From assembly GCA_014695345.1 (NCBI GenBank), contig JACJOC010000087.1, positions 1-64,000 on the forward strand: a stretch of DNA of 64,000 nucleotides, written 5' to 3'. The notes beneath the pieces were generated by a model that worked only from the letters and a program-made list of their open reading frames with translations, was not told where the DNA came from and did not search any database. Origin of the DNA: Cyanobacteria bacterium FACHB-471. GTDB taxonomy: Bacteria; Cyanobacteriota; Cyanobacteriia; Elainellales; Elainellaceae. How positions within the stretch are numbered: the stretch's first letter is position 1; the number at the start of each line of letters is the position of its first letter. Made by a program: the position numbers and the translations under genes. Below are positions 38,372 to 45,739 of the stretch, piece after piece.

Positions 38372-39481
38372 ATGGCGGGAGCAGTTGAACGAATTGAGCA
38401 AGATATTGCTGCTTTAGATGAGAGGGTGAGGGCGATCGCCCAAGAATTTCACGACACCTACCATCAATATCTCACCAAATTAGGGCAGTCTGTGCGCCAG
38501 CAGCTAATCCTGGCTAGCTACCACATTTGCACTAAGGGCTATCCTGAGCGCTTTTTGAAACTGTCCTTTAGCCAGCGGCAAAATCTCCAGCAGTCGCTGC
38601 AAAAGCTAGTTCAGCAAGCCCAAGTTCAACTAGTTGAACTAATTGAAGCTGCCTATCTGGAAGTCGCCTCTGCGGATGAGGAAGAAGATGAGATAGATGA
38701 AGATGAGGTCGAGTCTGATGAAGTGAAGTCTGATCCTATGGCATCCGATGAGACGGACTTCGATGAGACGGAAGCAACAGACACACCTGACAGCCCTCAA
38801 GCTTCGGTTGCAGAACTTCAAACTCCAGAATTTCAAACCTTAGAATTCCAAATTTCAGAATCTCAGCCTTTAGAACCTCAACCTTCAGGGTTTGAGCCGT
38901 TAGAACTGCCTTTAAATCAGGTTTCAGCGGAACAGTCCGAATTTCAAGCTTATGTACCGCCTGAGGTAACGTCTGCTTCTGAAGAGGAATCACCGATCGC
39001 TGAAGAGCAGAAACCGACTGCAACGATTGACGTTCTGGATAGCCCAGAGGCAATTGCCTACTGGGAAGAGCGGATCGAAGAGGGTATCGTGGAAATGCTG
39101 CAAACCCTTTCTCACGCCGCAAATCGCCTGCTTCAAAAAGCCTCCATTCTGCCTGACAAGTTGCCTGAGCCTGTTCTGGAAGTGGCTGCCAAGTCAGGAC
39201 TGGCGACAGAAGCCGTCTCCGGACCGCCAAACTTACTGAATCTGCTGGTAGAGACAGACGACGATGACGAGGAAGAATCTGCTGTCACTCACATTATTGC
39301 GATTCAACTAAGGTTATCAGAGATTGAATTTAGCGATGCGACCCTTTCGACTTGGCGCAGCAAAATTCGTAGCCTTTTGGCTCGACTGGTTCAGTTGGGG
39401 CGACAATATCAGAAAAAGCAGCGAGAACGGGCGATCGCCGAAGCAGAAGATGCCTGGAGATCAAGCTGGTTTGAGGAATAA
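38372..39481 (+). CDS. Conserved cyanobacterial protein with long acidic linker
   Basis: The 369-residue protein has an N-terminal helical domain (about 1-95), an acidic Asp/Glu-rich stretch (100-140), a Pro/Glu/Leu/Gln-rich repeat region with units such as LEPQPSGFEPLE (145-220), and a C-terminal helical domain (about 225-369). No known family comes to mind. It lies between tsf and recG, 25 bp before recG, so probably one transcript with recG. Confidence 0.7.
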   Translation: MAGAVERIEQDIAALDERVRAIAQEFHDTYHQYLTKLGQSVRQQLILASYHICTKGYPERFLKLSFSQRQNLQQSLQKLVQQAQVQLVELIEAAYLEVASADEEEDEIDEDEVESDEVKSDPMASDETDFDETEATDTPDSPQASVAELQTPEFQTLEFQISESQPLEPQPSGFEPLELPLNQVSAEQSEFQAYVPPEVTSASEEESPIAEEQKPTATIDVLDSPEAIAYWEERIEEGIVEMLQTLSHAANRLLQKASILPDKLPEPVLEVAAKSGLATEAVSGPPNLLNLLVETDDDDEEESAVTHIIAIQLRLSEIEFSDATLSTWRSKIRSLLARLVQLGRQYQKKQRERAIAEAEDAWRSSWFEE

Positions 39482-39506
39482 TTGCATTTGAGGAAGCATT
39501 GCACAA

Positions 39507-42023
39507 ATGGATTGGCTGCGATTGCAAAAAGCTTTGTCCGTTGAAGCTGAACGAGGCTTCAATGACCTGGTGGGCAACCAGTACCGCTTCAGTGAATTTC
39601 TCAACCTCAGTCTGAATCGACCGCCCGTAGAGTTGCCTCCCGCCGAACAGCAGCGCTTGCAGGCGATCGCCACCCGCTTTGCCAGCTATTCAGACCTATC
39701 CTTTGCTCAACGCCAACATCTCGTTGCAGACACAAGGCGAACGCTATATCAGGTGCGGCGGGAATTAGAGTCGGGGAAGGGGGATCAGGGATTAGGGGAA
39801 GGGGAAGAAGCTTCGGCAGAGAATCTTCACAGCTCAAAATCTTCTGCAAAAACTTCTCAGGCAACCAAGACCAAAACTAAGCTACCTCGTACGGCTCCGC
39901 TAGTTGAGCCAAGAACCAAAATTGAGCTTGATCAGGCAGTTACTTACTTGCCGGGAATCGGTGCGAAGAACAGCGAGCGACTGGCAAAGCTAGAAATTTT
40001 TACTGTGCGGGATTTGCTCTACTATTACCCGCGTGACCATATTGACTACGCCCGCCAAGTCAACATTCGAGATGCGGCAGAGGGCGAAACGGTAACGCTG
40101 GTTGGCACGGTGAAGCGCTGCACCTGTTTCAACAGTCCGCGCAATGCCAAGTTGACCATTTTCGAGCTAATCGTGCGCGACCATACAGGACAAATTAAGC
40201 TCAGCAAATTTTTTGCCGGAACTCGTTACCGTAATCGCGGTTGGCAAGAGCAGCAAAAGCGGATGTATCCTCCTGGTGCGGTAGTTGCGGCATCCGGGCT
40301 AGTGAAAAAAAGTAAGTACGGCGTAACGCTGGATGACCCGCAAATTGAGGTGATTGACCATGCAGGCAGTTCCATCGAATCGATGAAGGTGGGGCGGGTT
40401 GTCCCCATTTACTCGTTGACGGAGGGAGTTGCAGCAGATCTAGTGAGACGAGCGGTGGTTGCAGCGATTCCAGCAGCGGCAAACCTGCAAGACCCGTTGC
40501 CAGAAGCATTGCGCGATAAGTATGGGCTGATTGGAGTGCAGGAGGCGATCGCTCACATTCACTTTCCCCCTAGCGGTGAAGCTTTGGATGCCGCCCGTCG
40601 CCGACTTGTGTTTGACGAATTCTTTTATCTGCAACTGGGTTTGCTCAAACGCCGAATGAATCAGCGCCAGGAGCAAACTACCGCCATTCTCGCGCCAACG
40701 GGTGAGCTAATTAACAATTTCTACCAGGTCTTGCCTTTCACCTTTACCGATGCTCAACAGCGCGTCGTTAACGACATCCTCAACGATCTGCAAAAGCCTG
40801 CTCCGATGAATCGTCTGGTGCAGGGAGATGTCGGCTCCGGCAAAACGGTAGTGGCAGTGGTGGCAATTTTGGCAGCAATTCAGTCGGGCTTCCAGGCAGC
40901 GCTGATGGCTCCTACGGAAGTTTTGGCAGAGCAGCACTACCGCAAGTTGGTCAGTTGGTTTAACCTGCTGCACCTGCCCGTAGAATTGCTCACTGGCTCT
41001 ACTAAAACTGCCAAACGCAGGCAAATTCACGCAGATCTGGAAACTGGAGCGCTACCGCTATTGGTCGGCACTCATGCGCTAATTGAAGATCCGGTTCAGT
41101 TTCAGCAACTTGGGCTGGTCGTAATTGATGAACAGCATCGATTTGGCGTGCAGCAGCGGGCTAGACTTCAGCAAAAGGGAGATCATCCTCACGTGTTGAC
41201 GATGACAGCGACTCCGATTCCCCGAACGTTAGCACTGACAATGCATGGTGACCTGGATGTAAGCCAGATTGATGAACTGCCGCCCGGACGTAAGGCAATT
41301 CAGACAACTGTTTTAGGAGGAAGCGATCGCTCCCATGCCTACGACCTGATCCGCCGCGAAATCGCTCAGGGCAGGCAGGTCTACGTCGTGCTGCCCCTGG
41401 TTGAAGAGTCTGAAAAGCTAGACCTGCGCTCTGCGATCGACGAACACCAACGACTCCAGGAAACCATCTTCCCTGAATTTCAGGTCGGTCTGCTGCACGG
41501 ACGCATGACTTCCGCTGAGAAGGACGAAGCAATCAACCAATTTCGGGACAACCACAGCCAAATTTTGGTTTCTACCACCGTTGTAGAAGTTGGCGTAGAC
41601 GTTCCTAATGCCACCGTAATGCTGATTGAACACGCCGAGCGGTTCGGCCTTTCCCAACTTCACCAACTGCGGGGGCGGGTCGGGCGAGGAGCAGCGCAGT
41701 CCTTTTGCCTGTTAATGAGCAGTTCTAAAAACGAAACAGCTCGTCAGCGGCTAAAAGTGCTAGAGCAATCCCAGGATGGCTTCTTTATCTCCGAAATGGA
41801 TATGCGCTTTCGCGGACCCGGTGAAGTGTTGGGCACCCGCCAATCAGGTCTACCCGATTTTGCCTTGGCTAGTTTGGTCGAAGATCAGGAAGTGCTGGAA
41901 CTTGCCAGAGAAGCCGCAGAGAAAGTGATTGAAAAAGACCCCACTTTGGATCGCTGGTCACTAATGAAAGCCGAACTCACCTACCGCTATCGTCGCCTTA
42001 TGGGTGGGGCAATTCTGACTTGA
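39507..42023 (+). CDS. recG: ATP-dependent DNA helicase RecG
   Basis: The 838-residue protein is longer than E. coli RecG (693) because of an N-terminal extension of about 140 residues with a Glu/Gly/Ser-rich patch (88-115). The wedge (OB) domain is at about 185-290. Helicase motifs: GDVGSGKTVVA (440-450), APTEVLAEQH, TGSTK, DEQHRFGV, MTATPIPRTL, the later STTVVEVGVDVPNA and LRGRVGRG. It reverses stalled forks and processes branched DNA. A G-quadruplex-like motif lies in the extension. Confidence 0.96.
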   Translation: MDWLRLQKALSVEAERGFNDLVGNQYRFSEFLNLSLNRPPVELPPAEQQRLQAIATRFASYSDLSFAQRQHLVADTRRTLYQVRRELESGKGDQGLGEGEEASAENLHSSKSSAKTSQATKTKTKLPRTAPLVEPRTKIELDQAVTYLPGIGAKNSERLAKLEIFTVRDLLYYYPRDHIDYARQVNIRDAAEGETVTLVGTVKRCTCFNSPRNAKLTIFELIVRDHTGQIKLSKFFAGTRYRNRGWQEQQKRMYPPGAVVAASGLVKKSKYGVTLDDPQIEVIDHAGSSIESMKVGRVVPIYSLTEGVAADLVRRAVVAAIPAAANLQDPLPEALRDKYGLIGVQEAIAHIHFPPSGEALDAARRRLVFDEFFYLQLGLLKRRMNQRQEQTTAILAPTGELINNFYQVLPFTFTDAQQRVVNDILNDLQKPAPMNRLVQGDVGSGKTVVAVVAILAAIQSGFQAALMAPTEVLAEQHYRKLVSWFNLLHLPVELLTGSTKTAKRRQIHADLETGALPLLVGTHALIEDPVQFQQLGLVVIDEQHRFGVQQRARLQQKGDHPHVLTMTATPIPRTLALTMHGDLDVSQIDELPPGRKAIQTTVLGGSDRSHAYDLIRREIAQGRQVYVVLPLVEESEKLDLRSAIDEHQRLQETIFPEFQVGLLHGRMTSAEKDEAINQFRDNHSQILVSTTVVEVGVDVPNATVMLIEHAERFGLSQLHQLRGRVGRGAAQSFCLLMSSSKNETARQRLKVLEQSQDGFFISEMDMRFRGPGEVLGTRQSGLPDFALASLVEDQEVLELAREAAEKVIEKDPTLDRWSLMKAELTYRYRRLMGGAILT
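39773..39804 (+). other. G-quadruplex-like motif inside recG
   Basis: Five G-runs (4, 5, 3, 4 and 4 Gs) are separated by AA, ATCA, ATTA and AA. The run lies on the coding strand of recG in the low-complexity stretch of the N-terminal extension. Similar G/A-rich units appear between gyrA and lnt (about 16417-16450), so it may be a dispersed repeat. Confidence 0.7.
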
Positions 42024-42188
42024 AGAAGGTTAAATAGCAACCGCCTATTGTGGGGCGCAGCATTCGGCAGATAAACCTTGAAGCAAACCAAAGATTCTTG
42101 CCCGAATGCTACGCCCTTAGGGGGAATGAGCTGCAAACAGCTAATAGGAATGAAATACAGCAAAACTCACTATCGCAAGCATTTTGGC

Positions 42189-42219
42189 GTTGGGTTCCGC
42201 TTTGCTTCACCCAACCTAC
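42189..42219 (-). repeat. Dispersed palindromic repeat, copy 2
   Basis: On the minus strand this reads GTAGGTTGGGTG, a loop with AAGCAAAGCGG, then AACCCAAC: the same element as at 8573-8604. It lies between the ends of recG and the VOC gene. Confidence 0.8.
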
Positions 42220-42223
42220 GATT

Positions 42224-42643
42224 TTAGGAGGCAAAAATTGATTCGTCGTGCTGGAAGGCTTTGAATTCTAACGCATTGCCACTGGGGTCAAGGAAAAACA
42301 GAGTAGCTTGCTCTCCTACTTCTCCCTTAAAACGAACGTAGGGTTCGATGACGAACTGAATGTTTTGCTGCTTCAGGCGTTCAGCCAGTTCCTTCCACTG
42401 CTCCATCTCAAGAATCACGCCCCAGTGACGCACAGGCACGTTCTTGTTGTCAACCTGATTTGCCTGAGCATCCCTTACTTCGCCAGGGCTAAGATGCGCA
42501 GTGACCTGATGACCAAACAGGTTAAAGTCAATCCATTTGTCAGAAGTTCTACCAATGGTGCAGCCTAAAACCTGCTCATAAAAAGTTCTGGTTGCTTCTA
42601 AATCTTTAACGGGAAAAGCAAGGTGGAAAGGTCGAATGGTCAT
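42224..42643 (-). CDS. VOC/glyoxalase family protein
   Basis: The 139-residue protein has two beta-alpha-beta-beta-beta modules of the vicinal oxygen chelate fold: FHLAFPVKDLEATRTFYEQVLGC at the start and a second half with LFFLDPSGNALEFKAF. His6 in PFHLAF, His66-type residue in VTAHL and Glu in LEFKAF are possible metal ligands. The family includes glyoxalase I and dioxygenases; the substrate is unknown. Confidence 0.88.
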   Translation of the reverse strand: MTIRPFHLAFPVKDLEATRTFYEQVLGCTIGRTSDKWIDFNLFGHQVTAHLSPGEVRDAQANQVDNKNVPVRHWGVILEMEQWKELAERLKQQNIQFVIEPYVRFKGEVGEQATLFFLDPSGNALEFKAFQHDESIFAS

Positions 42644-42667
42644 TCTCGAAGTTACCTAAATGACTGG

Positions 42668-43141
42668 TTATGCAATGTCAGGAGGCACTTGAGGGGCTGG
42701 TTGGGACTGCTGCCACTGCAATTGAATCACATTCTGTAAGTCTGTCCGCTTCACCTCAACGCCGCTAGCAAGATTGCCAGGTGTGTCAAAAAAGATGATG
42801 CTATCTGCTGACTTCATCGCCATCATCTGAAACAAAATATGCGTGACGGGCACGGGAATTACAATCACCTCTGGGTTCTTGGGTGAGTTCGGACCAGAAG
42901 CCGCATCTTTAAGAGTAGGAAAAGCATAAATGACATTTTTCTCAACATCGGGCTGATTGCGGTTGCTCAACGTTGTCATTACCCAACCCTGATCAAGAGT
43001 TTGCAGAACGTAATATTCGAGGTGCTTAAGCTGGGCTGCAATCAGCTTGAGTGCAGGTGCAATGGTTTGAACAATTCCCGGAGTTGTGCCGTCAGGGGGC
43101 GCATGGTCAATCAGTTCCTGAAGTTGCTGGTCTAAGTCCAT
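42668..43141 (-). CDS. Conserved hypothetical protein
   Basis: The 157-residue protein has no motif I recognise. It begins with helices (about 1-50), then a beta-rich part with TYPVPV-like strands (IVIPVPVTHILFQ near 95), and a Gln/Pro-rich tail. No signal peptide or membrane helix. It is upstream of the VOC gene (24 bp) and diverges from hetZ. Confidence 0.65.
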   Translation of the reverse strand: MDLDQQLQELIDHAPPDGTTPGIVQTIAPALKLIAAQLKHLEYYVLQTLDQGWVMTTLSNRNQPDVEKNVIYAFPTLKDAASGPNSPKNPEVIVIPVPVTHILFQMMAMKSADSIIFFDTPGNLASGVEVKRTDLQNVIQLQWQQSQPAPQVPPDIA

Positions 43142-43458
43142 GATGACGGTGGCAAAAGGCTCCTGCCTTCCCAGTCTAGACTGATTCAGCCAGAAGCGAT
43201 CGCCTTTCTACAGCTGCACCTTTATCATTCAAGCCCATCCTTCCATAGACTATTCCCATCAAAAAAAGTTGGAGTAGTCTATACTTGCAACGGCTGATTA
43301 ATCCTTGCCAATTGCTTGCAAGGCAGAATTAAGTGCCAAAAAATGTGCCGTTTAGTCCGGATTCTGGTGAATGAGGGGGATCAGATATAGTGGCGATCGC
43401 GTTTGATTGTGTTAGCTTCTTTGTAGCAATTTACCGTCAGGGGGAGAACGTCTAGAGC
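43142..43458. other. Divergent region upstream of hetZ
   Basis: 317 bp with a near-perfect inverted repeat (ATAGACTA at 43245-43252 and TAGTCTAT at 43275-43282; extended by 4-5 bp with one mismatch). It may be an operator for hetZ or for the hypothetical gene. No HetR-type or NtcA-type consensus was seen. Confidence 0.5.
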
Positions 43459-44601
43459 GTGGAGGCGATTTTTAACCTACTGTTTGATGAATTAAAACAG
43501 TCCACTCAAGCGTCTGAGCAGAACTGTCGAGATGTTGCCACCCGGCTCACGGGGGAAGTCACCCGTATTTGTTCAGAAAGTAGGCGTATTCAAGCCTCTG
43601 GAGAAGTAGAAACCTGGTCAGTCACATTAGCTCGACATCGCTCAAAGCAATGTTTGAAGTACTATCAGCTAGGCTCCCAGCGGGGACGGGTAGAACTGCA
43701 CAGTACCCTGAGTGCAGTGATTTACCGCTACATTACCCCACCCCAGGTGCAGTCCAGCTACCAGGCTCGGCTAACGCTGATTGAAGACTTCCTCCAGGGT
43801 TTCTATATTGAAGCGCTGAATGCGTTTCGACGAGAAAACCAGATGCCCGCGACCTATCGGCCGCGATCGCTCCTGGAACTGTCTGAATACATGGCTTTCA
43901 CCGAGCGCTATGGCAAACGGCGAATTCCATTGCCGGGTCGTCGCAGTCAGCAGCTCATCATTCTGCGGGCACAGACCTTCTCCCAGCAGCAGCCGCCCGA
44001 AACCTCCGTGGATATGGAGCAAGCCGCCGAAGGCATGTCCGGTGAAAATGAGCGGGGTTGGGGAACTGCCTCAGTGCAGCAGGTGCGAGAGCAAATGGTG
44101 GCTCAAGAACCTGAACCTGCGGAGGATGTGCTGCGTCATGCAGTCATTGCAGAATTGATGAACTACCTGGAAGAGCGGCAGCAGACCGACTGTGCAGACT
44201 ACTTTGCGTTAAGATTACAAGATTTGCCTGCGAATGAAATTGAGGCAATTCTCAAGCTCACGCCCCGCCAGCGAGATTATCTTCAGCAGCGGTTTAAGTA
44301 TCATCTGATCCGGTTTGCGCTCTCGCATCACTGGGAATTGGTGCATCAATGGCTAGAAGCCGACCTAGAACGTAACTTTGGTTTAACGCCACAGCAGTGG
44401 CAATTACTCCAGGATAGAATTACACCACAACAGCTTGAGCTTTTGCGCTTAAAGCAAAAGAGGTTAGCTGATGGGGCGATCGCCCAAGCCTTGGGCTGCA
44501 CTGCCACACAGGTTCAGAAACAATGGTCGAAACTATTAGAGCAAGCTTGGGAAATACGAAATAATTTAGTATCCGGAGCAGGTGCATCAACCGATGAATA
44601 G
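43459..44601 (+). CDS. hetZ: HetZ-like protein
   Basis: The 380-residue protein begins with GTG at 43459, GGGGAG 13 bases before. The middle part YQLGSQRGRVELHSTLSAVIYRYI and the C-terminal LADGAIAQALGCTATQVQKQW (helix-turn-helix-like) fit HetZ, an early regulator of heterocyst differentiation in Anabaena that is also found in filamentous cyanobacteria without heterocysts. The next gene, patU, overlaps its end, as in Anabaena where hetZ precedes patU5-patU3. The identification is from memory of the family. Confidence 0.8.
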   Translation: MEAIFNLLFDELKQSTQASEQNCRDVATRLTGEVTRICSESRRIQASGEVETWSVTLARHRSKQCLKYYQLGSQRGRVELHSTLSAVIYRYITPPQVQSSYQARLTLIEDFLQGFYIEALNAFRRENQMPATYRPRSLLELSEYMAFTERYGKRRIPLPGRRSQQLIILRAQTFSQQQPPETSVDMEQAAEGMSGENERGWGTASVQQVREQMVAQEPEPAEDVLRHAVIAELMNYLEERQQTDCADYFALRLQDLPANEIEAILKLTPRQRDYLQQRFKYHLIRFALSHHWELVHQWLEADLERNFGLTPQQWQLLQDRITPQQLELLRLKQKRLADGAIAQALGCTATQVQKQWSKLLEQAWEIRNNLVSGAGASTDE

Positions 44602-45652
44602 GGATACAGAAGCCATAAAAAACTTGCTGGCTTGGCTGCTACAGGAACCTAATCCAAACTTTTCAAGGCCATCAGGGGATTCTAGTCAAGAGACTGGTTT
44701 AGATGAGTTTGGGGCAGTCGAGCAGCAATTAAATGACTCAGATCCACTCGATTCGGAAGAGGTTAGCATCCCGCCAAGCCAATTCAACGGATCGAATCGT
44801 TTTTTCTTTTCAGGGTACCCATTTTCCCCTGGAGAGAGTCAATTATTTGAATCGGGAGATAGACCTGCCGTGCAAGATCGTTTTCATGCTTTGATTCAGC
44901 GCCGTTTACGGGCTGAAATCGAACACAAGCCTCCTCTATTCCCCTGGGAGACAGAGGTTTGCGAGTACTTCGACTCAGCGACACCTGACGTAGTTCCGGC
45001 TTATTTTTGGACGACTCAGCTTCAAAATCTCAGCCTTCCCATTCCCATGCCTGAAACCATTCTGGCAAATTTGCTAGAGCAGTGCCAGGAAGTGGTGCAA
45101 ACTTCACTGCGGGAAGGTGCAAAGTTAGTCCAGGCGGTAGAATCCCTGTTTCCAGGGCAGTCTAACGCGCTCAACCAGTTAGCCGGATTGGTACTTGCTT
45201 CGCCCAGCCGTTCTGCGGCTGTGGCTTCCCAACCGTCTCGCCTCCAGGAAGGTTTTCCGAGCGACTATGATGTTGCAACTCCGGCTCAACGCATGGCGTT
45301 GTCGCTGATTGCTGCTCGTGAAATTATCGAATCTCTGACGCTGACCGTGTCGCCCAGCCAGCCTCAAATAGAGCGCCAGTGGCAGACCGCAGCAGGAGCA
45401 TTGACGCTCACGGCTGAGTACCAAATCAGCACAGGAAGACTGCGGGTACAAGGTGTGTTACCTTGCCCTGGTAGTCTTCAGTTTCAAGGTGCTGATGCCG
45501 AGGCGATCGCCCAGCGGTCTAACCCTGGCAGCCTCAGCGTTGAAATCCCTGACCCAGAACCAGGACAAACCAATCGCCTGGAAGTTCGCCTGGATGGGGC
45601 AAACCTGTCTCCGCTGGTCTTTGCCATTCGGTTTGTCACTGAAGCGGAGTAA
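44594..45652 (+). CDS. patU: PatU-like protein
   Basis: About 352 residues from ATG at 44594, overlapping hetZ by 8 bp; an in-frame GTG at 44582 is possible. The C-terminal part (about 240-352) is a beta-rich domain ending with LEVRLDGANLSPLVFAIRFV. In Anabaena patU is split into patU5 and patU3; a single gene, as here, is usual elsewhere. Assigned by position after hetZ and gross features, so the name is less secure than hetZ. PatU proteins affect heterocyst spacing in Anabaena. Confidence 0.7.
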   Translation: MNRDTEAIKNLLAWLLQEPNPNFSRPSGDSSQETGLDEFGAVEQQLNDSDPLDSEEVSIPPSQFNGSNRFFFSGYPFSPGESQLFESGDRPAVQDRFHALIQRRLRAEIEHKPPLFPWETEVCEYFDSATPDVVPAYFWTTQLQNLSLPIPMPETILANLLEQCQEVVQTSLREGAKLVQAVESLFPGQSNALNQLAGLVLASPSRSAAVASQPSRLQEGFPSDYDVATPAQRMALSLIAAREIIESLTLTVSPSQPQIERQWQTAAGALTLTAEYQISTGRLRVQGVLPCPGSLQFQGADAEAIAQRSNPGSLSVEIPDPEPGQTNRLEVRLDGANLSPLVFAIRFVTEAE

Positions 45653-45654
45653 TG

Positions 45655-45739
45655 CAAGTGAGGGTTACAGGATATAGGGTGTAGGGTATAAAAGAGTTTT
45701 CTACTCCCAACCCCTCACACCCAATCCCTAATTCCCTCC
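45655..45739. repeat. G- and C-rich spacer repeats between patU and the transglutaminase-like gene
   Basis: Short G-rich units such as ATAGGGTGTAGGGTATA are followed after a T-rich loop by C-rich units CCCAACCCCTCACACCC, giving an imperfect inverted repeat. Such spacers are common in filamentous cyanobacteria. Confidence 0.5.
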
